From positions 1 to 64,000 of the forward strand of contig JASSKH010000003.1 in assembly GCA_031763025.1 (NCBI GenBank): 64,000 nt of DNA, read 5' to 3'. The notes under the pieces were generated by a model. It ran no database searches. It saw only the letters and a program-made list of their open reading frames with translations, and was not told where the DNA came from. Made by a program: the position numbers and the translations under genes. This DNA is from Macrocystis pyrifera (taxonomy: Eukaryota > Sar > Phaeophyceae > Laminariales > Laminariaceae). Of the stretch, positions 24,536-36,959 are shown piece by piece; the first letter of the stretch is position 1, and every line of letters begins with the position of its first letter.

Positions 24536-27500
24536 CAGAGACCATAGGTAGGGGTCCAGAAATATATATAGATTGTTCGCACGAAGCGCGAAAAAAATAT
24601 GAAGGCGTTCTTCTCGGGCGAGCTACAATACCAAATACTTGATAATAGTACGAAAAAATAAGAAACAGGAATGTTGGTCCAGTCCGAGTTTCTTATTTGT
24701 CAAAGGTACGTTCTATACTGAGTTCGGTATAACCGCATTCAATTTTCTTATTATCCTGTCATTTACTCTTACAGTGGGCTCCTTTACCTGCGTTCTGGTA
24801 GAGGGTAAGATTCTGTTTTCAGCGTTAAAAGTCGACCTCATGTATTAGTGCATATCTGTTCGAGATAAAATCCGATTGCGAAACGGTTTTTCACGTTGGA
24901 TTACCTGGTACTTTCTGTATAGAGTGGCAGTGCCGGTATATTTATTGCTGGTGAAGGGCTGCGGAGATGTCGTCACAAAGATAGGCAACAAAAAACTAGA
25001 AAATACATTCTGTACGACTGCAGCTAGCTGCTGCTCTAGAATTTCATCTCTGACGACACAGAACGATCACACATGAGATACTCAACGCAACATAACCGAT
25101 GGAAGTGGTATCTCGCGTCACATACTACTATGTTGAACATGGATGCATGGAGAGTTGTCTGGTGGTGTAATGACGAAGTTCACTGCATTTTAGACAACAC
25201 ACAGAACGCAGAGTCTGCGTCGCCCTCGGTCTTCTCCAAAAAAACGTAAAATACACGGAAAACGTTGAAACGTGTGTTAAGAAGAAGACGGTTTTAATCG
25301 CAAAACGTATATTCAGCAGCAGCCAGTGCTACACCAAATCCTTCACGTTAGCTCATATTAAACGTCAGCGGCAACTAAAGAGAATCGCCTCTGCGACCGC
25401 GCCAGTCATATTTAGAGTCCTCGTACAACCCACGGACGAAAGGGAACTTGCAAGGATGAAATTCAACTGTCCTCTGCGTTTCGACGAATACGTTTTCCGT
25501 CCCTGGGCCAGGGTCAGCAGGCACGATACGCCGTTGCTCGTCCAATTATGGGTCTAGGGTCGATCTGAGACCACCCAACCTTGCGGTATGTCCACTCCTG
25601 GCAACCTCCGGATTCCTCCATCGGTGTACGACCGCCATCCCCTCCGCTCACTCCCCCCTGGCGATATCCACCCGCAATGCGCGGACTCAGATCTTTGCCC
25701 CTGCCCCCATCGTCCTGGCGGCGACCATGGATGGTGACAACGAATCCCGCACTGAGGGGTTGGGAGCAAAAATTCGAGGCGTGGCCATGGCAGTGCTTGA
25801 AATCTTGGTCAGTGCTTGCTGCATCACTCCCCTGACGACCCCGCGGCGACTTTCATGATCGGGAGCTATCCGCGTTTCTCAGACACCGAAGCATAGCTTT
25901 GAGGTTGGCTGACTATCTTCCTGTTGATGGCAAGGGCGAATGGAGAGTGCAGAGATACCGGCAGTAGCCCTGAATACGAGGGACCCAACAGGAAGGCAAG
26001 AACAGTGTTGCCACGACAGCGGTGATTGGTTGTGGCCGAAAACGACTTCGAAGCGTGTCCGCAGATTCAAGTGAGCAGCCAATCTTGTACATCCGAAACG
26101 TACGCGCAATGGACCCAGTTTATATACCACATTATAGAAGTTATATTACTACAGTAGTACCGCTATATATTTGTTCAAGAAAGCTAGCTAGTCATCTCCC
26201 TGCCAACAAGAGTACTTCCCATGCCTTAGCACGACTCGTAACCGAGAGTAGGCCGCCAATACACGCACTGAAGTTTGCACGCCTCTACATGTTGTTTGGA
26301 TAGTTTTACAAGCATCTACACCCGCTGCTCACCAGCATATCCCTGTCGCCTGGTCGCATTAGACCCGCGACTTTGTCGTCCTAACCAAGGGCGAGACCGA
26401 TCCACTCGTTGCCTGCTCTGGCTCCACCTGCAGCGTCGTCACTTCATCATCAGTGTTATCTGGCGATCAATAGGCAAATTATGCGGTCCACGCCAGATGA
26501 GCGAATAAGACAGTGAAACCGAAGTCTCAATCACACGCAAGGGCTGCACAATATCGTTCGCTTGCATCGGAAATGTCAGACTCCACCATACGCGAAAAAA
26601 ATAGAATATTTACACGCATGCCGCCATCCCTACGTTAGAGCTCCAGCAAACGACCAATGACTCACCTGCGGTGTTCGCCGTAAGAAGGTCCTCTTTGTTG
26701 AAGTCGCCATTGCCTCCGCACCATCGTCCAGCGGTGGCTTGTAAGATTCCGCCTGCGGATGATATATATGCCCCGCAACGCTAAATCATCGAAAGACGCA
26801 GGTTCAGCAGACTCTGGCCGAGTATTTTATTGGCGTACACGCCCCCCCTCCCTCCCTCCCTCCCTCAGCAAACCCTCCTCCTTCCTGGGCAGCACGCTCG
26901 CCTCTACGGCGGCATCAAATCCTTCGTCACCGTCTGCTGCGATTCCTGCAGGTGGGAGAAAGGCCGCCAGTTCACGGCGCTGCGTCCCGGCCTGCGGCAG
27001 TAGATATCGCGTGTCGTTCTGTGCAACGTTTTCTCGTCGCTTGCCCGGCCTTTCATGACACAGGTATTGACGGCGACTTGGCGTACAGGACGAGGGCACC
27101 TACTGTAGTGATGTTCCCCTCTTGATCTTGACCGCTCCCCACAGCCCGACCAGCTGCGTCAGAGCTTCACGCGCGGAGAGTAGCTGGTGCTATACAGGCG
27201 CACCTGTTTCGCGGATAGGGCATAGACGAGACCTGTTTCGCGGAGAGGTGCGTGGACGAGGGCGGGAAGGACGAGGGTACTTCTGTGTGTAGCACGTGAG
27301 GGGCGCTGGGCGTTACGGTTACGTATTGTAGTACCGACATATTCGATGGTAGAGCTTTGACCGGCCACCGTATTTCCTCGATAATTTTCAAACCGGGCGC
27401 CAGGTCCTCAGGTGCAGGGAACGCAGAGGCGAGACGATGGCACACTTCGAGTCGACCATCGTTTTGCACAGAACGACCACAGAACGACCGAGTTGAAGGT

Positions 27501-27807
27501 ATCATACAACCTTAGTCCCGTTGTGTGTCGTTGAGACGAGCGCTCGTACAGCGGGAAAACGGAATGGCGCTGTTCGGCAAATGCTTCCCCAGCAGGCATA
27601 CCGTTATGTCGGCCTGTTATCGAGACGAGTATGCTACCAATATTAACTTAGCGAGCGGGTGCAAGTGCAAGGTGTTCGCCGCTTCTACGGCGCAGTTGTT
27701 GAAAGCCTGCGCAGCATCCGTTTTGATCGCGATGCTCGTCAGCGCAAGGGGTCCATCGAGCAGAAAGGCGGTCGCCGTGCAAGTTGGTGCAAAGACTAAA
27801 AAATAGT
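24536..27807. other. 3.3 kb with coding-like patches but no recognised gene
   Basis: A 44-codon frame starting MDGDNESRTEGLGAKIRG lies at ~25,728-25,860 on +. Minus-strand frames at 26,827-27,099 and 27,167-27,505 (with GLKIIEEIRWPVKALPSN) and a plus-strand frame at 27,525-27,806 have GC-rich, coding-like composition. None shows a family motif, and none has paired splice sites I would trust. They may be fragments of a host gene left of the copia insertion. TACCTGGTA is at 24,902. Confidence 0.35.
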
Positions 27808-27812
27808 GCAGG

Positions 27813-28090
27813 TATTGATTGTGCTCAGAAACACGACGGAGACGTTACATCTAATATTAGGGAGTTCCATATATTGTTATGGGATTATAGGAGAGGGATA
27901 TTTAGACGGATATTCGGGGGGATAAACGGGAGGTTTATTCCCCCGTCCTGTTGGATCATAACTTGCATACGATGCATGTGCTGTCACACGACAGCTCGGA
28001 TATAATATAAGAGGAGTTCCCTGTTACTGTCTGGAGTCAACCACGCGTTCCCGTGCCAGCTGCGCCTATACCTTTAGAGATCAATCAACA
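27813..28090 (+). repeat. Left LTR of the copia element
   Basis: 278 bp; short inverted termini TATTGATTG / CAATCAACA. Matches 33,897-34,173 along its whole length. Confidence 0.93.
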
Positions 28091-28147
28091 CACTAGTGAG
28101 TCCGGTGATCTTCTATTGGCAAGCGTAGCCAAGGCCAACCTAGAGAT

Positions 28148-29652
28148 GTGAGAACCTGCTTCGGCATGCCTAGTTTCGAGGATGTGCCCAGTCATGAAGC
28201 CAGCGTGGAAAGTGAGAAGATTATACAAGAGGTGAGGAAGAAAATAGAGGTCCTGGAAAGGACGATGGAGGAGCAGAGACTGCGCGCCGAGAGGGACGCG
28301 CAGGGAGCAGGAACGGAAGGGGGGGGGGCGATAGGGAGACGAGAGGAGAAGGAATTGCTAGAAGACAACAAGCAACGTCGACTGTGCGGACACCAGGGCT
28401 GGAGGCCCAATCAGGCATGCCATTACCTTCTTTGTACCGCCCAAGTTTGTCCTGGTCGAGACCCCCGAAGTTCGATAAAGTAGAGGCCTACTTTAGCGTG
28501 TGGCGTAGCAAGTTTTTGGCATACCTATCATCGTTTGGGTGCTTGCATGTACTCAGTAGCACAGCGAACCCAGATATGGTAGGCGACATGGGGGTGTCGC
28601 CGGAGGAACTAGCCTCCAGACATTCCCCCCAGGAGATTAGGGACGCGCGATTGGTGTATGGATTGATGATGGAGGCAATGACAGGATACGATATGGCAGA
28701 ATTTAGGATACAGAAGGCAATGTCTCCGAGTGATGCTTGGAAAGAGTTGGAGGACTACTACATGCCTAAGACGATAGCAGCAACACATAGATTGTGGAGA
28801 GAGTTTGATACCATCCGGATGGCTGAGGACGAAAACCCCTTGCTGTTTCTAGGAAGGATGCACAAGGCAGCAGATGAGCTGGCGATGTTGGGATGAGGTA
28901 AGAGTGCAGAGGAAGTGAACCGTCACACAGAGACCAACTTTCCGTCTTTGTATACTATTCAAAGAAAGTTAATTATTTCCCGCCCTTCCATCCCCCGTTC
29001 CGAGATCGATGAGATCATCCGTGACGCGTATGCAAACGACAAGGTAGAGAAGGAGATGGTTTCTAGGGCGTTGGGCGTACAGGGAGTGGTAGATCAGCAT
29101 GCCTTGTACGCCGGAGGTGCGCAGCCTGCCGGTGGCGGAGGTGCGGGTCCAGGAGGGGGAAGGAGGAACAGGAGAGGCGGGAGGTTCAAGGATGGGCAGC
29201 AGCAGCAGCGGCCGTATCAGCAGCAGCAGCAGCAACAGCAGCCCCAGCAGCAGCAGCAGCGGCCACAACAGCAGCAGCATCAAGGGCAGCAGCAGCAGCC
29301 CCAGCAACAGCAGCAACAGCACCGTCCCCATCAGCAACGTAGCAACCGGGGAGGAGCTTCGTCGGGGGGGATAACCGGCCCCGAATGGCGTTTGGATGCC
29401 TTGGCCTGCAGGTACCGTTGGGGTGACTCAGGCCCAGACCCCTTCGGTACGGGTAGAGTAGTGCCCCCCATGGGTTGGGTACCTACCGACCCACCACCAG
29501 GGACTTTGCCGCCGATGCCCCCGCCGCCCGTAGCGACTACGGCAGGCTGGGGTCCCCCATCGAACAACACGCCATGGAGGCGCAAGGGGCCCTGCTTCCG
29601 GTGCGGCAGACCGGGTCATCACGTCGCGGAATGCCAGGTAGCTCCCGCGTAA
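28148..29652 (+). pseudogene. gag-like region of the copia element
   Basis: An N-terminal coiled-coil-like stretch rich in Glu, Lys and Arg is followed by a copia-type capsid segment (SDAWKELEDYYM, TRLWREF-like) and a nucleocapsid with a CX2CX4HX4C zinc knuckle, CFRCGRPGHHVAEC, near 29,597-29,640. A long Gln tract encoded by CAG repeats lies at ~29,195-29,335 between them. Fossil; broken. Confidence 0.85.
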
Positions 29653-29899
29653 ATGAACGTCGCTGTCCCGGGTGCCGCTGCTCCTCAACCCGCCCAACAG
29701 ATATACTACGGAGGTGGCTGGCTGCACGAGACACCCTACGGCAGTGGTAGGTATACCTCGGCCGGAGCTTCCCCGCCACAGCAACCCTCCTTGAGCACTT
29801 CCTCCTCCCCTGGCCAAGCGAACAATGGCAACCCCACGCCTACGTTCGATCCGCACCTCCTTACCGCGCAGTTTGCGCACCAAGGCGAGGCGACTGATG

Positions 29900-31370
29900 A
29901 TTTGTTTTAGGTTAATGGGAGAGAAGAGTGGGTAGCGGATTCGGGAGCAACCTTTCATGTGACTGGTAACCCATTTGGTATGGTAGACTGTACTCCCCCT
30001 CCCCGTGGTACGAGCAGTTTGGTGGTCGGTGACATGAGGTCACGGAAGATAGAGTACTTCGGCCAGTTTCCAATTGTGATGCACAGCTCTCAGGGTGACG
30101 TTCAATTTAGGCTGATGGACGTAGCATACGTACCCGGTGTTCGCTTCAACTTATTTTTGCTTCATGCAGTGATGTTGAAATGCCCGGTGACACATGATGC
30201 TCAGGGAGCTCACACGTTGAATGAGCAAATGTCCTTCGTGCGTAGGGACGCGGGTTCATACGTAGACGCCACGCAGATTGTAGAGACCCCGATTGCTGCC
30301 GCTGTTTCGGCTCCTGGAAAAATGAGGAGGATTGATATTAACGACCTTCACGTTGCCCTTGCCCACTCCCATGCTGACACTCTCCGTGGGACGGCACGCC
30401 AGATGGGTATTAAGGTTTTTGGGGAGTTGGTTCCGTGTGATGGGTGTTCTGAGGCGAAAGGGAGGAGGATGGCGGTGCCGTGGACGACCGAGTGCCATTC
30501 TACCAGGCCTCTGGAGCGTCTGTTCGTGGATCTGTCGTCGGGACAACAGCCTACGCCTGTTGGCGGTGCGCAGTACTTGACGATGATCGTCGACGACTAC
30601 TCGCGACTGGGGTGGCCGTATTTCTTGAAGCGGAAGTCCGACGTCCCGAAGGTCTTCCCTGGTTTCCTGGCCGACATCAACGCAAACGTTGTGCCGTCCA
30701 TCGTGGAGTGCCTTCGCTCGGACAACGGCACCGAGGCGGAGTTCGTGGAGTTGCTCAACAATCACGGCATCCGCCGCGAGTACACGCCCGTCGATTGTCC
30801 GAAGCATGACGGGGTGGTCGAGCGACGGATAGCCATGACGCTGGAGCTTGCAATGGCGTCCCGCCTGGAGGCCACCCGCCTCTTCGGCGATGCAAGGATG
30901 CCGGGGACGCAGCCCCTCTCGGCTGAGTCATGCGTGTACGCGAGCAATGTGATCAACATGTCGGCGAGGGTAAGGGACAAGCCGGAAATTAAATTCTACG
31001 GGAGACCACCGTTTGCGCGATTGCTCCCGTTTCTGAAGCCGGGTTTCCCCCACGTCAGGAGGGCCCTGAAGACCGAGCTGAAGGCGGAGGCTTGCTTCTA
31101 CCTCAACGGCGGCAATCACCACGTGGCGGACTGCAGCAAGATCCTGCTGGTGTCTGGCCGGAGGTCGTTCTCCAGTGACGTCACTTGGGAACACCCGAGG
31201 AAACCGTTTGTGGGGTTACTGCCTTCGGAGGAGGAGAGCTCTCCGCCGCCGCCGTCGCCGTCGCCGCCGCCGCCGGGTGCGCCGGAGCCTCTGAAGGGCC
31301 CGGACGTATGGCCCGAGCCACCGTCCCCATCTTTAGTGCTGCCGCCGCAACCGCCGTCATCACCGCCGCT

Positions 31371-31402
<32 letters not shown>

Positions 31403-33230
31403 CGCCGTCGCCGCCGCCACCGCCGTCATCGTCACCGCCATCGCTACAGCCACCGTCACCGCTGCCGCCGTCACCACCGCTGCTGCCGCCGCTGCCGCCG
31501 TTATAATCGCCGTCGCCGACGCATCAGTCACTGCAGCCACAGCTTTCGCAGCGTGCTGCCCGGGCACTGGGTTATTGTATCCCGACCCGGAGGATGGCGA
31601 TGTGCTGAGGGGGCAGACAAGGGGGGAGACTGCACGACACCAGGAGAGCGGTGGCGCTGTGCAGAGAGGACGGACAAGGGGTGAGATCGCACGACACCAG
31701 GAGGGTGGTGGCGGTGTGCAGGGTGGTCGGGCCAGGGGGGAAGCTGGGTGACACCCCGAAGATGGAGATGTGCTGAAGGGGCGGACAAGAGGTGAGACTG
31801 CGTGGAAACGCGAGGCTATGGGGCATTGGCTGCTGTCGTTGATGGCAGCGTGGGAAGGAATAAACCATGTCCTTTTCCACCAAGCCCCACCGCGCGAGAA
31901 CCCTCCCCTTCCCACACGCCCGGCGAGCGAGCTTTCGACGCCGAACTCGTATGCTGAAGCGTGCGCGCACGAGTATTCGGCCATCTGGAGACAGGCGATG
32001 GACAAGGAGTACCATGGGCTGGCGGACGCGGAGACGTTTGGCGCGACGCAGCAACCAGAGGGGCTCAACGTTATTCCGGCGAAGTGGGTGTTCGCCCGGA
32101 AGTCTAACGAGCATGGTGATGTGGTGCGGGGGAAAGCAAGGCTGGTGGCACGAGGTTTCAAGCATCGCGAGGGTATTGATTTCTTTGAGACTTCTGCTCC
32201 GGCGCCTGCAGCGTCTTGTTTCCGTTTGTTGGGTGCTATTGCGTGCGAGTTGGGTTTGGATCTGTCTCCATTGTAACGGTAGTTCATGTGGATGATATTT
32301 TTGCTGCAGGACTCAAGGCTAGATGCGATCAGTTCTGTGAAGACCTGTACAACCTTGTTCCGATCAACAATCTGGGCGAGTTGCGGTGGTATGCTGGTTG
32401 TTGGTTTTCGAGGGATTGGGATGCTGGTACTTTAACGATTTCGCAGCAGGCGTTCGCTGAAAATACCGCGGCGAGGTTTGTTGTTAGTTCTGGGAGGAAT
32501 AACCCGCTTTCGACTGGTGTGAAGCTCGAGGAGTTTGACGAGAATGAACCCGTGGATGATTGGCCTTTTCGCGAGTTGGTGGGGTGCATGATGTAGCTTG
32601 CGAACCAAACACGACCGGATATTTCGAACGCGGTGAGGGCGATAGCGAGGTACACGAATAGGTCGAGGGAAGTACACTGGAGGACAGCAGTCGGTATTTT
32701 AGAGTATGTATTTTCTACGAGTGATTTCGGCATTACCTTCTAGAAGGGTAGCGGGCCTGAGCTGGTAGTGTTTGCAGATGCAGACTATGCCAACAAAGCC
32801 ACTGACAGGAGGTCAGTTTCCGGTGGGGCTATCATGTGTGCTGGGACGTGTGTGCTGTTTTTCTAGGACGCAGAAATGCGTCACACTCTCAACCACTGAG
32901 GCCGAATATGTAGCACTGGCAGACACTATCAAGGAGGCAATGTGCATGCGCTATGTATGGAGTTTTATTTTTCCGGGGTCTGGGGAGAGGTGCATTACGG
33001 TTTTCGAGGAAAACGAGGGGGCAAGGCACCTGGCACAAAATCCACTCCAGTGTGCACGTAAAAATTCGAAGCACATCGACGTTCGACACCACTTTTTGCG
33101 GGAGCTTATTTTTAAGGGGGAGTTTGTTATTACCCATGTAGAGTCGGAGAAACAGCATGCAGACTTCTTGACAAAGCCGCTCAACAGCACGGTGTTTCGT
33201 TACCACCGGGATTTTCTGATGAATACTTGA
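29900..33230 (+). pseudogene. pol-like region (protease, integrase, RT, RNase H) of the copia element
   Basis: Protease active-site text DSGATFHVTG is near 29,940. The integrase follows with an HH-CC-like segment and the core acidic residues in context (VDDYSRLGW, SDNGTE). A Pro-rich CCG-repeat tract lies at ~31,240-31,500. Reverse transcriptase text (AKWVFARKSNEHGDV, KARLVARGFKHREG) follows, then VDDIF and RNase H (TLSTTEAEYVALAD, KHIDVRHHF). Fossil; broken in several places. Confidence 0.88.
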
Positions 33231-33896
33231 AGCGGTTTGTCCTAGGTAGAAGGTTTTATGTTATTTTAGGGTGAAGGATTTGTCTAAACTACGTATAAAT
33301 CCGAACATGCAGCCGTTTTTTTTTTTTTTTTTTTTTTTCCCTCGCTAATTCCGAGGATGATACCATTTTGTTCCTGGTGATGGGATTTCGAGCGTTTTTG
33401 GTATTTTCGAGTAGTTTCAACGTCAAATAAAATTGAAGTGAAGGAATGTATGCTATCTCGCACTACCGTCGCGATCTGTGTATCTATGGCGCGAGTAGGG
33501 GACAAAGGGAGACTCTTGTCCGGGGGAACGGGGTTCCTTGCGATCTCTGGCATTTATTTTCTTAGCTATTTTGATGAGTATGACTACTGTGATGTTTTAT
33601 ATAATATGCATTAATTCCGCATGAAATAGAGGGAGAGGTTTTGGATAAGGTTGAAGAGAGACTATGAAGCGCCTGGGGGCGTGTGCGGTCCATAATAAAT
33701 GTTTTCTGAGTTGGAGGGTTTGAATAGTATTTTGGAAATCGAGAGTTTGATTTTTGGTTCTGAGTGAAATTATGCTTCTGAATTTCATATGAGTTGGTCA
33801 TAATATTGATATGTTTCCACCCAGCGGAGTCGTACATTGCAGTGTACAGAGCTGGGGGGATATTGAAGTATGGTCGTGTATAATGAGCAGGGGGGA

Positions 33897-34173
33897 TATT
33901 GATTGTGCTCAGAAACACGACGGAGACGTTACATCTAATATTAGGGAGTTCCATATATTGATATGGGATTATAGGAGAGGGATATTTATACGGATATCGG
34001 GGGGACAAACGGGAGATTTATTCCCGCGTCCTGTTGGATAATAACCTGCATACGATGCATGTGCTGTCACTCGATAGCTCGGATATAATATAAGAGGAGT
34101 TCCGCGTTACTGTCTGGAGTCAACCACGCGTTCCCGTGCCAGCTGCGCCTATACCTTTAGATATTAATCAACA
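33897..34173 (+). repeat. Right LTR of the copia element
   Basis: 277 bp, followed at once by the GCAGG target duplication. Confidence 0.93.
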
Positions 34174-34178
34174 GCAGG

Positions 34179-35464
34179 TACTCCTGCCACAAAAAAGAGA
34201 CGCAGGAAAAAAAACGTACCTAAATGTTATTTGTCACGGCACTCGTGGTTGGCCACGCTCACCTCGAGAGCAGTAGGGAACGTCTCCTGTGTGAACCCAG
34301 AAGGGACCCTCTGCAAGCAGAGGTGGAAATGCGTGCCGTGATGGGGGAGTGCATTGATGGCCGCCACGTTTTGCCCCCCGAATCGACCATCTCGCACCCG
34401 CTTCTACACCAAGAACCTCCTTGTCCACCCGGCTGGTCGCTCTTACGAAGGACATGGGCAGCAGCGGTGGCGGCGGAGGGGTTGAACACGATACTCGGCA
34501 GGGACTCCATCTCCAGCTTTTGGAGAAGCAGGGCAGTCTGGATCACGGCGGTCAGCTCGTTCTCGCTGTACGAGCTGATCCCCGTTGCCTCCTGAAGCAT
34601 AGGGCGGTCAGCACAAGAGTCATCTGGGGATGGATTCAACAAGCGAGACGGACGACGGGCGACCGGTCGAGGCGATGTCGAGTCTTGTCGAAACAACAAA
34701 CTGCGTCACTCGTTCTGACGAAACAGGCAAGTTTGCTCGTGACCACCGTGATAACGTGATAACGCTGCCAAGCTGGTAGTTGTTTAGCTGTGCTCTGGAT
34801 CAAGCCTGTAACTTAGAAACAGAGTACTACAATCCGCAGTTCACCTGTGAGTACAACAGAATGGGCGGCTTCAAGCCGGTGCCCCCGTAAATCCTGAGCC
34901 TGGTCTCGTAGGAGAGCTCGAGCTGCCTGGTCGGCTGCTTCCTGCTGCTGCCTGGTCGGCTGCTGTTGCTGCTGCTGCTGATGTGGTGGTTGTTGCTGCT
35001 GCTGCTGCCGCCGCTGCTTGCTGTCGATAGTGCTGGTACTGGTGCTTCTGGCTACAGTAGTAGAACGGCCTTCCCGTTGAAGTCGGCTGCTTTGCGGGTG
35101 CTGCTGCTGGAGGCTGTTGGTACTCTCCCTGGTACTGCTCCTCCTCTTCCGCGTATGGAGCCTGACACGGAGAGCTCTGACTGCCTGGTCTGCTGCTGCT
35201 GCTGCTGTGCTGCTACTGCTCTGCTGCTGATGATGTGTTGGTGCCGCGAGAAAGGTGTCGCTCGTACACGAAACTTGTCAGTCCAGCGAGCGGAATTCGA
35301 GCCTCGGGGTGATTTCGGGGTGATTTTGGCCTCTTGGCCTATAGACATCGTCGTAATTAAAGTCGTAATCTATCTCGCTCGGTAAACCCCTTATGGCATC
35401 GGGTCTTGACCAATAAGAATGCGTCGTAATCAAGAAAATTGCCCTACATTTTGTCGCAGTGCCG
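34179..35464. other. Right flank of the copia insertion, unassigned frames
   Basis: Frames on both strands at 34,234-34,760 have coding-like composition (minus strand includes MLQEATGISSYSENELTAVI) but no family match. A CTG/CAG-rich stretch runs 34,940-35,240. No gene called. Confidence 0.35.
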
Positions 35465-35544
35465 ATATCTGAACGTATAATATGATACAATACAAGTTAC
35501 TTGTTTGTTTTCACCCATGGTAAAGACTTCGGGCGCGCTTACGT

Positions 35545-36420
35545 GTGGCGTGCGTTCATACCTCAACATTTCACGGCTGCTCCCAATACTCGGGAGTAGA
35601 GCAAGTATGTTCGAGAAAATACTGCTATTATGTAGGCACTTCGTACTCTCGCAGGATTTCGGGTTTTTGTACTCAAGATACTGCGAGTACTCGCAGTATT
35701 TTGAGGTTCTGTACTACTTCAGATACAGTGCGCATAATTTCGGGCTCGCACTAATGCGGGGTTCGCTACTGCTGCTGTCGTGGATACTCCCTGTTTCGCT
35801 TCAAATATATCGGGGTTCTGTACTGCGGGTACTACGAGTATACCGGTACTATAGTCTAGCAGTATTTCGTCTTTAGGTAGTGTTCGTACTGCTTCTGCGA
35901 GACTCAGTGCTCGCACGACCGAAATACCCTCAATATGCCCAGTATAATTCGTGTATGAAGTATGCTTCAACCGTCAGTGCACCGTGTCGACAATTCTCAG
36001 GCCCTGTGTTCGGCACGAAACACTCCCAGATAGTCGACACACGAGTGGAAGTTGGAGCAAACTACTTTCGCTAGAGACAACTGGAGTACTTGGAGCAGTC
36101 TGGCAGTATTTTGAGGTTTGCATTTGCAAGGAATATCAATGTATGTACTGCGAATACTCTAAGTATCTCGAGGCTCTGTACTACGCATATTGCCTTTACT
36201 CCAAGTATTTCGTGTTTCGATGCTACTGCGGGTACATACTTACCTGTATTGTCGGGTTTTGGTACTGCTCATACTCTCATTACTCTCAGTATGGGCCTTC
36301 TCCGTACTCGCAATATTTTCGCCGCCAGTAGTCCAATACTCGCAGTATTCGGACTACGATTTGTTCTCGGGCATTCATCTGTGAAACCTTGATGTTACCC
36401 TGAGCACCAAGAAACATTTA
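35545..36420. repeat. Degenerate repeat field built on TACTCGCAGTATTTCGGG
   Basis: Words TACTCGCAGTATTT, GGGTTCTGTACTGC and variants recur every ~40-60 bp with heavy decay. A perfect 22 bp palindrome (half-site ATACTGCGAGT) lies at 35,678-35,699. Open frames of 60-126 codons across it are by-products of the repeat. Confidence 0.7.
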
Positions 36421-36514
36421 TTTTGGGGGAATATTTATATTGTACCCGTATGTATGTGCTGTACCTTACTCAGCCGGTCACAAAGTATTATGGCACAACC
36501 TCGACCTCACGCAA

Positions 36515-36640
36515 CTTTTTGGTACTTACGTTTACGCCGCATACCTTGAATCGCCGCAAGTCATCTCGATCAATATATCCATTTACCGATACCCTATTTT
36601 ATGTTATTGTAGTAATGATCCCACACTAATTCTGTAAACA
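36515..36640 (+). repeat. Left half of a split dispersed repeat
   Basis: Matches 61,510-61,618 (ATCGCCGCAAGTCA, GATCAATATAT, TACCCTATTTT, CACTAATTC). The match stops exactly at 36,640; the continuation found at 61,619-61,796 reappears only at 44,656-44,818. Confidence 0.8.
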
Positions 36641-36959
36641 GTACAAGGTTCCCCTTCGGGATGTGGGTGGCATGAAATCCGAGGGGTGTCGCAAGTTGGA
36701 AAGGGAGACGCAGGTGAAAACCCTTGCACCTCTGGTTTGAGTAAAAATGATCTGGGAGAACAAAGAGTCATGGTTGGGTTACAGTAGTACTACTACTGTA
36801 GTATTGCTAAAAGCGAAGAGTAGTAGTAGCCTAGTCTTCCATGCTCTCGCATGTCTTGGCGTATAGGAGGCATGGACAACTGTATTGCTCAAAGAAAAGC
36901 GTAGTACTCAGAAGGAATTGACGAGTTTTGTATCATCCAGGTATTTATCGCCTGGGTGG

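Larger units (their letters stand above)
27813..34173 (+). mobile_element. Ty1/copia LTR retrotransposon fossil, both LTRs and TSD present
   Basis: 6.36 kb, bounded by ~278 bp direct LTRs that begin TATTGATTG and end AATCAACA, and by a 5 bp target duplication GCAGG at 27,808-27,812 and 34,174-34,178. Part order is gag, protease, integrase, reverse transcriptase, RNase H, which is the copia arrangement. A purine tract (AGGGGGGA) precedes the right LTR. The LTRs differ at roughly 5% of positions, so the insertion is not very recent. The coding part is broken, with several interruptions and a shortened reverse-transcriptase region. Confidence 0.93.

Noticed and set aside
28091-28110. Primer-binding site after the left copia LTR
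   Set aside because: The sequence CACTAGTGAGTCC does not begin with TGG and matches no tRNA 3' end I can name.
31181-32287. 368-codon minus-strand frame
   Set aside because: Antisense shadow of the copia pol region; poly-Ala from the CCG tract.
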